DNA of 64,000 bases, taken from Pseudosulfitobacter pseudonitzschiae (GTDB lineage: Bacteria > Pseudomonadota > Alphaproteobacteria > Rhodobacterales > Rhodobacteraceae). A model generated the notes under the pieces. That model was given only the letters and a program-made list of their open reading frames with translations. It ran no database searches and was not told the DNA's origin. Below are positions 51,342 through 60,581 of this stretch, in pieces; position 1 is the first letter of the stretch; each line of letters begins with the position of its first letter. The translations under genes and the position numbers were made by a program. The stretch covers positions 28,795-92,794 of the forward strand of contig NZ_CP022422.1 of assembly GCF_002222635.1 (NCBI RefSeq), given 5' to 3'.

Positions 51342-52235
51342 ATGCCATTGATAGGCTACGCGCGCGTTTCAACTGAGGATCAAACTCCCCTGCCCCAGTC
51401 TGAGGCCCTGCAAACTGCGGGATGCGTCGAAATCCATGAAGAACACGCCTCAGGCGGCAATCGTGCGCGGCCGGTGCTTGCCCGCGTGCTGGAGCGAATT
51501 AGCAAGGGCGACACGCTGGTTGTCGTTCGGATCGACCGGCTTGCGCGGTCGCTGTCACATCTGCTGGAGGTGATCGAACGGCTGGAGGCCAAGGGGGCGT
51601 TCTTTCGCTCCATTCAGGACCCGATCGACACCGGATCCCCGCAAGGCAAGTTCACGCTGCAGGTGTTGGGCGCCGCGGCCGAGTTCGAGCGGGCGCTGAT
51701 CCGCGAACGTACCAAGGCGGGGCTGGCGAGTGCCCGTACTAAGGGCCGGGTCGGCGGGAACCCGGGCCTACGCGCCCGCGATCCAGCCGCGCTACGCAAG
51801 GTGCGGCTCGCGCGGCAAGACGGCTACATGGAGCGGCTGAACGAGACGGCTCAGGACTGGGTGCCACATGTCCGACGACTTCGACCCGATATGGCCTGGG
51901 AAGATGTGCTTCGGATCATCAATGGCCCCCTGCCCTACGACCGCCACTGGACGCAAAGCCGCCTTTTGCGCGCAGTGAAAGCCTATGTGCGCGACGGGTT
52001 TCTGCCCAATGAAGTGCTTGGTCGCGCTGGAAGACGCGAAACCGACGACCGCCTGCCCGCGATTGTCGCTGGCATCAAGGGTGCGGACCCTGACATCACG
52101 CTCCAGGCGATCTGTGACCGGCTGGAATCCATGCGCGAACGCACCCCGCGTGGACGCGCCAGCTGGCAGCCGTCGTCCGTGAGGATGCTGCTGGAACGCG
52201 CGGAGAAGTTGGGCTTGCTGAAGTGCGCGCAATAA
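51342..52235 (+). CDS. serine recombinase / resolvase
   Basis: A 297-residue resolvase-type recombinase. Catalytic Ser10 is in YARVSTEDQ; RIDRLARS and AAEFERALIRERTKAGL are the conserved arginine motifs; RTKGRVGG leads to the DNA-binding end. A C-terminal extension of about 130 residues beyond the resolvase core is helical and may be an extra DNA-binding domain. ATG 51342 is used because it places YARVS at the N-terminus; a longer frame is not supported. Likely role: plasmid dimer resolution. Confidence 0.92.
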   Translation: MPLIGYARVSTEDQTPLPQSEALQTAGCVEIHEEHASGGNRARPVLARVLERISKGDTLVVVRIDRLARSLSHLLEVIERLEAKGAFFRSIQDPIDTGSPQGKFTLQVLGAAAEFERALIRERTKAGLASARTKGRVGGNPGLRARDPAALRKVRLARQDGYMERLNETAQDWVPHVRRLRPDMAWEDVLRIINGPLPYDRHWTQSRLLRAVKAYVRDGFLPNEVLGRAGRRETDDRLPAIVAGIKGADPDITLQAICDRLESMRERTPRGRASWQPSSVRMLLERAEKLGLLKCAQ

Positions 52236-52239
52236 ACAC

Positions 52240-52280
52240 AACCCTGCAAATCTTCCAACTCATGGAACAATTGCAAGGTT
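52240..52280. terminator. inverted repeat between convergent genes
   Basis: AACCCTGCAA and TTGCAAGGTT pair at nine of ten positions with a 21-base loop. It lies between the converging recombinase and vapC genes and could terminate both; it lacks a T tract. Confidence 0.3.
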
Positions 52281-52296
52281 GCAGCCCGTTTTCTGG

Positions 52297-52692
52297 TCAG
52301 GTGAATGGATTCACGACGCGCAACTGATCTTCGACCAACAATCCGTCGTGCATATCTTCGCTCCACAAAGTCGTGCATCCAGCAATAAGAGCGGCCGCCA
52401 CAATCATCGCGTCATAGACCGAAAGCTGGTACTTTTCTGCCAAAGCTCGGCCCACAAGATGGGTTTGCACAGACAGGTCCTCGACTGGACACAAGGATTG
52501 GACCCCTGCGAGAAAAGCGCCGGTCTCCTCCCAACTGAGACCGGCTTTCCTCCGGCAATTGACCATCGCTTCGTTCAGGACCTGCACACTGATCCGCGGC
52601 CCCTGCCCCAGGATGTCTTCCGCCCGATCCGCCTTTGGGCCGTCGTCAAGAAGGTAAAGGACGACATTTGTATCCGCGAATTCAGCGCTCAT
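52297..52692 (-). CDS. vapC: VapC-type PIN toxin
   Basis: A 131-residue PIN-domain ribonuclease. Asp7 lies in FADTNVVLYLLD, Glu in NEAMVN, and the C-terminal acidic pair is in SVYDAMIVAAAL and LWSEDMHDG. Its start overlaps the antitoxin gene by 11 bases. With the antitoxin it forms a plasmid addiction module beside repABC. Confidence 0.92.
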   Translation of the reverse strand: MSAEFADTNVVLYLLDDGPKADRAEDILGQGPRISVQVLNEAMVNCRRKAGLSWEETGAFLAGVQSLCPVEDLSVQTHLVGRALAEKYQLSVYDAMIVAAALIAGCTTLWSEDMHDGLLVEDQLRVVNPFT

Positions 52693-52909
52693 GCGCAGCG
52701 TCGCGGCTCAGGCGTGCTTCCTTGGATAGCTTTCCGCGAAACCGCCTTAGCCCTTGCAGGACTTCATCGGCGCGAGGTTGGCGCTGGACAAGCAAAGTAC
52801 CGTCGTCCTTTATCAGATCGATTTGGTCACCCTCTTTAAGACCAAGTTCGCGCACAAGATCGGCAGGCAGCCGGACCGCGAGCGAATTCCCCCATTTTGC
52901 AACTTGCAT
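52682..52909 (-). CDS. vapB: VapB-type antitoxin (AbrB/SpoVT fold)
   Basis: A 75-residue protein with an AbrB/MazE-like swapped-hairpin domain: VAKWGNSLAVRLPADLVREL, GDQIDL and LLVQRQ, then a toxin-binding tail. It starts at ATG 52909 and probably represses its own promoter through the inverted repeat at 52930-52953. Confidence 0.92.
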   Translation of the reverse strand: MQVAKWGNSLAVRLPADLVRELGLKEGDQIDLIKDDGTLLVQRQPRADEVLQGLRRFRGKLSKEARLSRDAAHER

Positions 52910-52929
52910 CGGTGTCGTCCCTCCTGGTG

Positions 52930-52953
52930 GATATACGAGCCTATATGTATATC
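52930..52953. promoter_or_regulatory. VapB operator-like inverted repeat
   Basis: GATATAC and GTATATC are perfect seven-base arms with a ten-base spacer, 20 bases upstream of the antitoxin start. Confidence 0.5.
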
Positions 52954-53002
52954 ATCCTGACGCAATTGCCAAGATCAGCATTCGACGACGACGGCGAACG
53001 GG

Positions 53003-53031
53003 CTTGTGTTTCGACGGTGAGCTCACACAAG
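53003..53031. promoter_or_regulatory. inverted repeat upstream of repA
   Basis: CTTGTGT and ACACAAG are perfect seven-base arms with a 15-base spacer, about 115 bases before the repA start. It may be the site where RepA/RepB repress the repABC promoter. Confidence 0.4.
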
Positions 53032-53146
53032 ATGTGGAAAAAACTTGCGCGAATCCGACTCTTACGGCAATAGTCACGGAAACGAGGCAAAAAACGTCAA
53101 TAACCGTGAACACGCCAAAGATGCGTAGCGCGGATCGAGAGGGCAG

Positions 53147-54334
53147 ATGAACAAGACTTTCGTGCATCAGGACCTGAACGCGGTCATCCGCCAGCATTCC
53201 GAGTGGCTGGCCAACCAGCTTCATTCGCAACGCGAGAGCCTGTTTCCCCCAGACGCCACAAAGGAAATGCGCAAATTCTCCTCCGGCGAGGCGGCAGCGC
53301 TTCTTGGTGTGAACGACTCATACCTGCGCAAAATCAACCTTGATGGCAAGGGCCCTTCGCCTGAACTGACGGCCGGCAATCGTCGCCTGTATTCCGCGCA
53401 GGACATTCAGGCCCTGCGTGTCCTGCTGGAAAAGACCGCGCGCAAGCCTGGTGACTATATCCCCGGACGGCGTGACGGGGATCACCTGCAAGTCATCGGT
53501 GTGATGAACTTCAAGGGTGGCTCGGGCAAAACGACGACTTCGGCACACCTTGCACAACGGCTGGCCTTGCGCGGTTATCGCGTCCTGGGCATTGATCTTG
53601 ATCCGCAGGCCTCATTCACGGCGTTACATGGCGTACAGCCCGAATTCGATCTGACAGATGGCGGCACGCTCTATGACGCGATCCGCTATGACGACCCAGA
53701 GCCGATCCGCGCCGTCATCCGCAAGACCTATATCCCGAACCTCGACCTGATCCCGGGCAATCTGGAACTGATGGAGTTCGAACACGAAACGCCACGTGCT
53801 CTTTCACAAGGCAACGCAGGCCTGTTCTTTTTCCGCGTAAAAGAGGCGTTGGCCCAGGTTGACGGTGATTACGACGTTGTGGTCATCGACTGCCCGCCGC
53901 AACTGGGCTTTCTCACCATGTCCGCACTTTCTGCCGCCACCGGCGTGCTGGTCACAATTCATCCGGAAATGCTCGACGTGATGTCGATGTCACAATTTCT
54001 GCGCATGACGGCTGATCTGATGGACGTGATCGCCGAAAGCGGTGCGGACATGTCCCACGACTGGATGCGCTATGCGCTGACACGCTATGAACCTCAGGAT
54101 GCACCACAAAACCGGATCGTCGCCTTTCTGCGCACCATGTATGGCGATGCGGTGCTCAACTCGCCAATGCTCAAATCCACGGCGATCTCCGATGCAGGTC
54201 TGACAAAGCAAACCCTATACGAAGTCGAGCGCAGCGCCTTTACCCGCACGACCTACGATCGCGCCCTTGAAAGCCTGAACGCGCTGAACGACGAAGTCGC
54301 TGATCTTATTCAGAAAACGTGGGGGCGGGCATGA
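53147..54334 (+). CDS. repA: RepA plasmid partition ATPase
   Basis: A 395-residue ParA-family protein with an N-terminal helix-turn-helix (SSGEAAALLGVNDSYLRKI near residue 47) and deviant Walker A KGGSGKTT near 124, then the Asp motifs LGIDLDPQASFT and VVIDCPPQLGF. It segregates the plasmid with RepB and represses the repABC promoter. First gene of the repABC operon; the repB ATG overlaps its stop. Confidence 0.97.
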   Translation: MNKTFVHQDLNAVIRQHSEWLANQLHSQRESLFPPDATKEMRKFSSGEAAALLGVNDSYLRKINLDGKGPSPELTAGNRRLYSAQDIQALRVLLEKTARKPGDYIPGRRDGDHLQVIGVMNFKGGSGKTTTSAHLAQRLALRGYRVLGIDLDPQASFTALHGVQPEFDLTDGGTLYDAIRYDDPEPIRAVIRKTYIPNLDLIPGNLELMEFEHETPRALSQGNAGLFFFRVKEALAQVDGDYDVVVIDCPPQLGFLTMSALSAATGVLVTIHPEMLDVMSMSQFLRMTADLMDVIAESGADMSHDWMRYALTRYEPQDAPQNRIVAFLRTMYGDAVLNSPMLKSTAISDAGLTKQTLYEVERSAFTRTTYDRALESLNALNDEVADLIQKTWGRA

Positions 54335-55347
54335 CGAGTGGCAAGAAAAAACGGATGTCGATGCTCGACAATCTCGCGGCAGCCGGTGGCCCGGCCCCTG
54401 CCCCTCAGGCTGGCGCCGTAACCCCTATGATGACGTCCAACCGCGCCCTGCGCTCGGCCCGTGACGCGGTCGATTCACATCATGTCTGGGAACTCGACCC
54501 GGCCAGTATCGTCGACGACAGAATGGCCGACCGGCTTGATCCGGCGGATGTGCATGATCTGCGCGCCGCAATCGAGGCGAATGGTCAGACCGTACCAATT
54601 CTTGTGCGCCGGCACCCGTCAGAGACGGACCGCTATCTGCTCGTCTATGGTCGCCGTCGGCTCGAGGCGATCCGCCAGTCCGACAAGGTCGCCAAGGTGC
54701 GCGCACTGGTCGCCAATCTGGATGATGACAGTGCCCTGCGTGCGCAGATTTCCGAAAACATGGCGCGCCGCGATTTGTCCTTCATTGAAAAGGCGATATT
54801 TGCGCAAGAACTCGTATCGTCGGGCTTTGGAAATCAATCACAGGTTGCAGAAATTCTGACCGTGACCAAATCTTCGGTGTCCATGGCTATCGCCATCGCC
54901 GACATGGTCGGTACAGACCTCATCCGCGCCATCGGTGCTGCACACGGCATCGGCCGACCCCGGTGGGAGGCCATGGGCCGTGCCATCGCGGACAACGACC
55001 TGGATCGGGGCAGCCTGATCCGCCTTGCTGAGGAAACCCATGGCAAGGCCGATGTGGCCATGGTGATTGATGCCGCACCTGCGACCGACGACCCCTCTGT
55101 GCAGGCGTTCGAGGCCGTGTCGAAGGTTGTCACAAGGCTAGTCAAACCGGCCAAGGCCCCCTCCCCTTCTGCTGCATCCAGTCAGCCGCTCAGGATTGGG
55201 GGCAAACGTGGCGGCACGCTCAAACGCACCGCCAAAGGGATCTCGATCGAGTTGCAGAATAGTAAGTTTGCCGACTGGGTAGAGTCTGAAGCCGATGATT
55301 TGATTGAAGAACTTCACGAACGCTGGAAGCAGCGTTCAGAAGACTGA
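54331..55347 (+). CDS. repB: RepB plasmid partition protein
   Basis: A 338-residue ParB-family centromere-binding protein. The ParB N domain holds VPILVRRHP, YLLVYGRRRLEA and ENMARRDLS; the helix-turn-helix NQSQVAEILTVTKSSVSMAI lies near residue 165. ATG 54331 overlaps the repA stop (ATGA). It should bind the two palindromes at 56748-56810. Confidence 0.97.
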   Translation: MTSGKKKRMSMLDNLAAAGGPAPAPQAGAVTPMMTSNRALRSARDAVDSHHVWELDPASIVDDRMADRLDPADVHDLRAAIEANGQTVPILVRRHPSETDRYLLVYGRRRLEAIRQSDKVAKVRALVANLDDDSALRAQISENMARRDLSFIEKAIFAQELVSSGFGNQSQVAEILTVTKSSVSMAIAIADMVGTDLIRAIGAAHGIGRPRWEAMGRAIADNDLDRGSLIRLAEETHGKADVAMVIDAAPATDDPSVQAFEAVSKVVTRLVKPAKAPSPSAASSQPLRIGGKRGGTLKRTAKGISIELQNSKFADWVESEADDLIEELHERWKQRSED

Positions 55348-55379
55348 AGAAGAGCAGAAACCAAAAACAGGAGGCACGA

Positions 55380-55455
55380 AAAAGCCAAAGAAAAGGTCCC
55401 GCAAAGCGACCGCCCTACGAGACCCTGACTTGTTCTTAGCACTCTCAAGTTAGTC
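55380..55455 (-). ncRNA. candidate antisense RNA (ctRNA/incA) of repABC
   Basis: The 177-base repB-repC gap is where repABC plasmids encode a small antisense RNA that controls repC. Here the minus strand ends in a hairpin (GGTCGC-TTT-GCGGGACC, 55395-55411) followed by TTTTCTTTGGCTTTTT, a good intrinsic terminator. A weak TTGCGA / TAACTT pair about 60 bases upstream could be its promoter. The ends are estimated. Confidence 0.5.
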
Positions 55456-55524
55456 TCAGACGCCGTTTTTCGCAAGTCTTAAGTGATTCGCGGACCGTGA
55501 TTTCTTTGCCGTCGTGAATGTAAA

Positions 55525-56745
55525 ATGGACTACACCCCCGTAACGCCTTTCAGGCGACCCATAAATGCTGCCATTCTGCACTATCAGGCAGCGGCGCAAC
55601 AGGACCTCCCGCCTTCCGGCGTCAACAAATGGGAAGCACTTCGCGAACTCGCCGCTGCCCGTATCGCCTTCGGCTTGTCCGACCGTGATTTGAGCGTGCT
55701 TCAGGCATTGGTCAGTTTCCATCAGGCCACGATCGTTGGCGGGAACCATAGTGAAACTGTCGTGCATCCGTCCAACAAGGCTATTTGTGAGCGCCTGAAC
55801 GGCATGCCCTGTTCGACCATGCGGCGGCATCTGGCGAACCTGGTGCAAACCGGTTTCGTCGTGCGTCGCGACAGTCCCAATGGCAAGCGTTACGCGCGCC
55901 GGTATGGGGACGAAAAGATCGCTTTCGGCTTCGATCTGGCCCCCCTCGCCCAACGCTTCGTCGAAGTGTGCGAAGCCGCAGAGGCTGTCCGTGCTGCGGA
56001 GGAGCGCTACAAGCGGCTTAGATCCACTGTAAGCCTCATGCGCCGTGATCTAGCGGGTCTCGTCGATTACGGCCGCTCTCTGCGCCCTGACCGCGCCATC
56101 TGGGACCAGGCGTCCGACCTATGCGTCCTGACGGCGCGTGACCTTCGCCGCAAGCTCGACTTTGCAGAGTTGCAGCAGATTGAATCCGCGTTGTCCGAAG
56201 CACTCAACGCCACTAGGGACCTGTTGGAACCAGTGCAGTCACAAGATATGAGCACCAATGACGTCACAAATGAGCAGCACTATCAGAATTCAAATAAAGA
56301 CTCTTATGATTTTGAACCACGCTTAGAAAAAGCGCAGGACGAGGGCAGCGTCTCCGATCCGGCGACAGCACTGGTTGCAGAGGGTAGGACCGATGAGCCT
56401 GTCCCGGTCGACAACAATCTACCCAGAATACCCCTCGGTCTCGTTTTGGCCGCTTGCTCTGAATACCGAGCTTATGCTGAACGACCTGTGCGCCACTGGC
56501 ATGATCTAGTAAGGGTTGCCGATGTAATAAGGCCTATGATGGGCGTCTCTCCTTCAGCTTGGGATGAGGCCAAACAGTACATGGGCCCGGAAGAGGCATC
56601 GGTGGTCATCTTGGTAATGTTGGAACGCTTCGGCGACATCCGGTCGCCTGGTGGGTATTTGCGGACGCTGTCTGCAAAGGCTGCTCTTGGTGAATTCTCC
56701 TGTGGTCCCATGATCATGGCCCTTATGAGAAAGGACGCTGCATGA
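55525..56745 (+). CDS. repC: RepC replication initiator
   Basis: A 406-residue initiator typical of alphaproteobacterial repABC plasmids. The N-terminal winged-helix part has FGLSDRDLSVLQALVSFH and CSTMRRHLANLVQTGFVVRRDSPNGKRYARRYG, split here only for length. The C-terminal domain ends in SPGGYLRTLSAKA, also typical. The origin is normally inside repC. The gene is full length. Confidence 0.97.
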   Translation: MDYTPVTPFRRPINAAILHYQAAAQQDLPPSGVNKWEALRELAAARIAFGLSDRDLSVLQALVSFHQATIVGGNHSETVVHPSNKAICERLNGMPCSTMRRHLANLVQTGFVVRRDSPNGKRYARRYGDEKIAFGFDLAPLAQRFVEVCEAAEAVRAAEERYKRLRSTVSLMRRDLAGLVDYGRSLRPDRAIWDQASDLCVLTARDLRRKLDFAELQQIESALSEALNATRDLLEPVQSQDMSTNDVTNEQHYQNSNKDSYDFEPRLEKAQDEGSVSDPATALVAEGRTDEPVPVDNNLPRIPLGLVLAACSEYRAYAERPVRHWHDLVRVADVIRPMMGVSPSAWDEAKQYMGPEEASVVILVMLERFGDIRSPGGYLRTLSAKAALGEFSCGPMIMALMRKDAA

Positions 56746-56747
56746 AA

Positions 56748-56810
56748 AGTTCACAGCTGTGAACTGCGTCTTGTTTCGTCGCGCAGAAGACAGGTTCACA
56801 GCTGTGAACT
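56748..56810. promoter_or_regulatory. two parS centromere palindromes
   Basis: GTTCACAGCTGTGAAC is present at 56749-56764 and 56794-56809 (45 bases apart), just after repC. Both fit the repABC parS pattern GTTNNCNGCNGNNAAC exactly. RepB should bind them for partition and incompatibility. Confidence 0.85.
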
Positions 56811-56880
56811 CATTGCTAAGGGGATCCGTCCACTTTCTTTCTGGGCGCGCTGACCTGCGTAGAGCGCGGACTAACGAAAA

Positions 56881-58083
56881 TCACACAGTCAGGTCACCGT
56901 CTCCAAAGAGGTTTGGAAAGAGCCGCTCTCGATAATCCAACGGAAACGCCAACCGAACCGGCGTCTTCGGCGAGGCGGACGTCATGTATCCGGCGGTGGT
57001 CAGTTTGCTCAGCGTGTTGCGAGCAGTACGCTCGGACGTCTTGAGCACAATCTGCGCATCGCCTCGTTCCAGTGCCCCATGCCGAAGAACCGCCGAGATT
57101 AGTTCCGGCGCTCGCTTGTCATCGATGGTATCTGCAACAAGACGACGATACCGTTGGTCAAGTCCGCCGAGATCGAACAATCTTGCTGAGAAGGTGATCT
57201 GGTCGAGCGTCACCTTTAGGAACCATTCACTAAACGTCTTCAGTGCCGCTTCTGACAGGTTCCCCCGTCCGTCGCGGTCTCCGCGGCGTGGACTGTCGGC
57301 CAGATCCATCATCCGTTTGTACTCGCCCCGATCGGTTAGCCCGCGGGCCAGCCCACGTGATACGGACCAGAGCCCTTGGCCACCAATCCCCGCTGTGAGG
57401 GCCATGGCATGAGACATCAGTCTGCTGACACGGCCGTTGCCATCCGGGAAAGGGTGGATGTAGTTGAGCCGGTGATGCGCAGAGGCGATCGCGATGATCC
57501 GTCCGCTCGAAGACCGCGCCGCAATCTGAAATCGTTTGTCAAAGTGATCCATGAATGCCGCGACGCGCGACGATGAAGGAGGTAGGTGGCGCCCGACCGC
57601 AACTTCCCGATCATCATCCTGGCGCATGCGTCCCGGAACGATGGGCTCTTGTGTGCCGTCGGGATGTTCGATGACCCGAAACTCATCCGGCATCTCGTCG
57701 TAGAAGCTCTTATGGACCCAAGTCAGGAATTCGACGGATGTGGGGCAGGGCAGGGTGCCCTTGCGATGCATCTCGTCGATGGCCCGTTGAACGATGACGT
57801 GCGCCCGGGCCTCAAGGGCGAGGGGACGGGTTTCTTCCTCAAGCTCGGCACCAGCCAGCGCCCTTTCGATGTCGCGGGGGCGCGTGTTGTGTCCTTCGAT
57901 CAGGTTGGAGTAGTAGCAGTTCATCACACGGACGAGATCGGCAAGTTCGGCTGCGCTGTCAGGATGCAACCCTTGTCCCAGCCCGGTGGCTTCCCTCTGG
58001 ATGTCGACCGAAAGGTCTGCCAGTTCTGTGGGAATATGCTCCTCGAAGAAGCAGGGTTCGATCCTGGCGGGTGTTTCCAGCAT
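56881..58083 (-). CDS. Fic-family protein (adenylyltransferase)
   Basis: A 400-residue Fic protein that would transfer AMP to a target protein. The Fic motif HPFPDGNGRVSR is at residues 210-221, complete. An N-terminal inhibitory motif S-x-x-x-E-G is at 59-64 (SNLIEG), so it is a class II, self-inhibited form. The C-terminal helix-turn-helix (KTSERTARNTLSKLTTAGYM) binds DNA and may autoregulate. ATG 58083 is chosen since the longer frame adds an unlikely N-terminus. Upstream, 58084-58376 holds no gene, only a short hairpin. Confidence 0.9.
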   Translation of the reverse strand: MLETPARIEPCFFEEHIPTELADLSVDIQREATGLGQGLHPDSAAELADLVRVMNCYYSNLIEGHNTRPRDIERALAGAELEEETRPLALEARAHVIVQRAIDEMHRKGTLPCPTSVEFLTWVHKSFYDEMPDEFRVIEHPDGTQEPIVPGRMRQDDDREVAVGRHLPPSSSRVAAFMDHFDKRFQIAARSSSGRIIAIASAHHRLNYIHPFPDGNGRVSRLMSHAMALTAGIGGQGLWSVSRGLARGLTDRGEYKRMMDLADSPRRGDRDGRGNLSEAALKTFSEWFLKVTLDQITFSARLFDLGGLDQRYRRLVADTIDDKRAPELISAVLRHGALERGDAQIVLKTSERTARNTLSKLTTAGYMTSASPKTPVRLAFPLDYRERLFPNLFGDGDLTV

Positions 58084-58303
58084 TTTTGCCGATCTTCCAT
58101 GTTTGCAAAGTAATTGAAAAATAAACACATTTCGTACTTTCAAGCAAGGTTTTGCCGATATGCGTTGCCGATCTTGCCTGCCGATCTGGAATTGCTGCAT
58201 GAAATCAATGGCTTCGGCAGAAGGGCCGGGCTTTTCGGTTTTGTTGTGTGCCCAAAGGGGCCGGAAAAAGAGAAAGTGTCCTTCGGGTTTTGTGACTGAC
58301 GGA

Positions 58304-58325
58304 TGAGGGCCTTTGGGGTCCCTCA
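58304..58325 (+). other. hairpin in leader of the 156-aa gene
   Basis: TGAGGG and CCCTCA pair with a ten-base loop, in the otherwise empty 293-base gap between the fic gene and the next plus-strand gene. Possibly a leader or terminator structure. Confidence 0.35.
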
Positions 58326-58376
58326 GATGGGTCCGGGCCGGGTTCCGGTCTGCCGTTCCTGATGAAGGACATTCCC

Positions 58377-58847
58377 ATGCAAACAGGTGTCTTGCGCGTG
58401 TTGCGCGCGACCGCTGCCTCGTGGTGGCGAAACAAGGAGCTGCGCCGAACTGGCCAGCTGAAATTGGCGCGGCAGCTCGAACGCGAAACCGTCCTGCGTG
58501 ATCTCGGCTATCTCAGGCAGGCGGAGACACTGCCGAACGCCCATTTGATCTGCGGCGATGGCGGCACATTCATCCATCTCGGTTGGACCACAGTGTCGAC
58601 CTTCGCGCCGATCGAGCGCTTTCCCTTGGCCGCCCTCGCGGTCGCACGAGGAACGCCGTTCATCGATATCCGATCCGTCACCGATGTCACCGCCTTCGCG
58701 AACTTGCCGTGCGTGGCGCGGGACGGATCGGTCGACCCTGACCCTTCCGGTCCTGGCAGGTCCGTCTCGCTGACCACCTACATCGACATGGTCGAAGCCC
58801 TCGGTGCCAGGATCGCCAACGATCCGCGCCCCCGCCAGTCAACCTGA
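58377..58847 (+). CDS. conserved hypothetical plasmid protein
   Basis: A 156-residue soluble protein from ATG 58377 (GAAGGACATTCCC upstream). It has a basic helical N-terminus (SWWRNKELRRTGQLKLARQL) and a C-terminal half with HLICGDGGTFIHLGW. No family I know. It precedes the anti-restriction gene by 40 bases and belongs to the same backbone block. Confidence 0.6.
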   Translation: MQTGVLRVLRATAASWWRNKELRRTGQLKLARQLERETVLRDLGYLRQAETLPNAHLICGDGGTFIHLGWTTVSTFAPIERFPLAALAVARGTPFIDIRSVTDVTAFANLPCVARDGSVDPDPSGPGRSVSLTTYIDMVEALGARIANDPRPRQST

Positions 58848-58887
58848 TCACCATTCCCTCTCACCAACACTCGAAAGGAGGCCAGCC

Positions 58888-59829
58888 ATGGCCCGATCCC
58901 GCACGCCCAAATTCGATGCCTCCGAGGTCATCACCAACGAAATCATCCGCATCATCGAGCGCGGCGTCCTGCCGTGGCGCAAGCCATGGACCGCAGGTGG
59001 CAGCTCTCGTCCCCTGCGCGTGGGCGGAGAACCCTACCAAGGGGTGAACAACTTCCTGCTGACGATGCGGACCGTGATGGCGGGCCACAGCTCTCCCTTC
59101 TGGATGACGCTGCCGCAAGCCAATGCGTTGGACGCAAAGGTCCGCAAGGGCGAGAAGTCCTCTGTCGTCGTTTATTACGGTCAAAGCCGGAAAGACGCGG
59201 GCGCATATGAGCATGACCGCAGCGACGGGGATGATCACTCCGAGGAAGCCCGTATATTCCGCTTCCAGAAATCCTACCGCGTGTTCAATGCCTGCCAGAT
59301 CGAGGGCTTGCCCGACAGCTTCTTTCCGGACCCGGAGCCCGTGCCCGAGCATCCGCGGTCCGAGCCAATCCCGCACATGCAGGCGTTTTTCGATGCCATC
59401 GACATCACGACCGTCTTCACGGGCACGGAGGCGTACTATTTGCCGCCCGTGGACAAGGTCTACATGCCGTCCATCACGCGGTTCCAGGACCCGCGCAATT
59501 TCTACGGGGTCTGGGCCCATGAGCTGGCCCATGCCACGAAAGCCCCGCATCGGCTGAACCGTGATTTCGGGTTCTCGAAGTTTGGCAACACGTCCTATGC
59601 GCGCGAGGAGATCGTCGCGGAATTGACCTCAGTGTTCCTGGGTCAGACGCTCGGCTTCACGGCGCATACGCTCGAGATGAATGCCGCCTACCTGCACAAC
59701 TGGTTGCGGGTCCTTCGGTCGGACAAGGGCGCGATCTTCCGGCACGCCGCGGACGCGCAGCGCGCCTGTGATTATCTGATCGCACAATCTGAGGCGGGTA
59801 GGGCAGGGCGCAGTGCCGAGGCCGCCTGA
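58888..59829 (+). CDS. ardC: ArdC-family anti-restriction protein
   Basis: A 313-residue protein with the N-terminal ssDNA-binding domain (DUF1738; EIIRIIERGVLPWRKPW, YQGVNNFLL) and a C-terminal zincin-like peptidase domain with HELAHAT at 211-217 and EEIVAELTSVFLG. Such proteins protect incoming plasmid DNA from restriction. ATG 58888 follows AAAGGAGG. First of a cluster of plasmid transfer-associated genes. Confidence 0.92.
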   Translation: MARSRTPKFDASEVITNEIIRIIERGVLPWRKPWTAGGSSRPLRVGGEPYQGVNNFLLTMRTVMAGHSSPFWMTLPQANALDAKVRKGEKSSVVVYYGQSRKDAGAYEHDRSDGDDHSEEARIFRFQKSYRVFNACQIEGLPDSFFPDPEPVPEHPRSEPIPHMQAFFDAIDITTVFTGTEAYYLPPVDKVYMPSITRFQDPRNFYGVWAHELAHATKAPHRLNRDFGFSKFGNTSYAREEIVAELTSVFLGQTLGFTAHTLEMNAAYLHNWLRVLRSDKGAIFRHAADAQRACDYLIAQSEAGRAGRSAEAA

Positions 59830-59852
59830 CCACACGGAGAACGGAGACTCGC

Positions 59853-60062
59853 ATGTCACGCAAGGAATCCAAGACGCTGCGGGTGGCCTGCTTCGAGGAC
59901 GGCCGCCGCAAGATCATCGTCTTCAAGCGCGGTGCCTATTGGTGGAGCCCGTCCGAGGGCGCTTACCCGCTCTCGGCGGCACTCGAGAGCATCAAGGAAC
60001 AGGGCGGCTGGATCGAAACCATCCCCAACCCGAATTACAGACCCAAAGGGCTGTTCGGGTAG
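59853..60062 (+). CDS. small hypothetical protein
   Basis: A 69-residue basic, beta-rich protein (RKIIVFKRGAYWWSPSEG, then PNYRPKGLFG). No family known. It starts 23 bases after ardC. Confidence 0.55.
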   Translation: MSRKESKTLRVACFEDGRRKIIVFKRGAYWWSPSEGAYPLSAALESIKEQGGWIETIPNPNYRPKGLFG

Positions 60063-60150
60063 GGCGCCTTCGGCCTCGATTCATCCGCCAAGCGGAAAAG
60101 AAAAAGCGGGCTTTGAGAAGGGTGTTTCAAACCTCTCAAAGGAGATCCCC

Positions 60151-60540
60151 ATGTCCATGAATGTTCAACCCCAGCCAGACCGTCCGGATCCGAGTGTGAT
60201 CGCGGCGCAGAACGACGCGTTTCGCAAGCTCGCGTGCCTTGGAGTGCCGCCCGCGCAACCCATCCAGGGCCGCATGCATGTCACCCGCTCGCTTATGGAG
60301 GTCGGCGATGGCTTCATGGCCGAGGCGGTCAAGGCAACCGGTGAGTTTGCCACGTTCGAGCCGGAGAATGACCCGGAAGGCTGGCACGATTTTGGCGCGG
60401 TCGAGATCCGGGGCCAGACCGTGTTCTGGAAAATCGATCTCTATGAGGCAGATTCGGATTTCCGCTACGGGGCTGAGACCCCGGACAATCCTGCCACCAC
60501 CATGCGCGTGCTGACCATCATGCTGACGCGCGACTGGTAG
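60151..60540 (+). CDS. DUF3768 protein
   Basis: A 129-residue protein of the DUF3768 family, common on alphaproteobacterial plasmids. From ATG 60151 (GGAGATCCCC upstream) it shows AAQNDAFRKLACLG near the start, FGAVEIRGQTVFWKIDLYE and RVLTIMLTRDW at the end. Function unknown. Confidence 0.8.
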   Translation: MSMNVQPQPDRPDPSVIAAQNDAFRKLACLGVPPAQPIQGRMHVTRSLMEVGDGFMAEAVKATGEFATFEPENDPEGWHDFGAVEIRGQTVFWKIDLYEADSDFRYGAETPDNPATTMRVLTIMLTRDW

Positions 60541-60581
60541 GCGAGGGGACACCCCCCAAACCTTACACGTCAAGAAATGAA

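Noticed and set aside
52297..52909. Treating this VapBC pair as part of a defence operon like the first TA pair
   Set aside because: It is a stand-alone, oppositely oriented pair with its own operator next to repA, best explained as plasmid maintenance.
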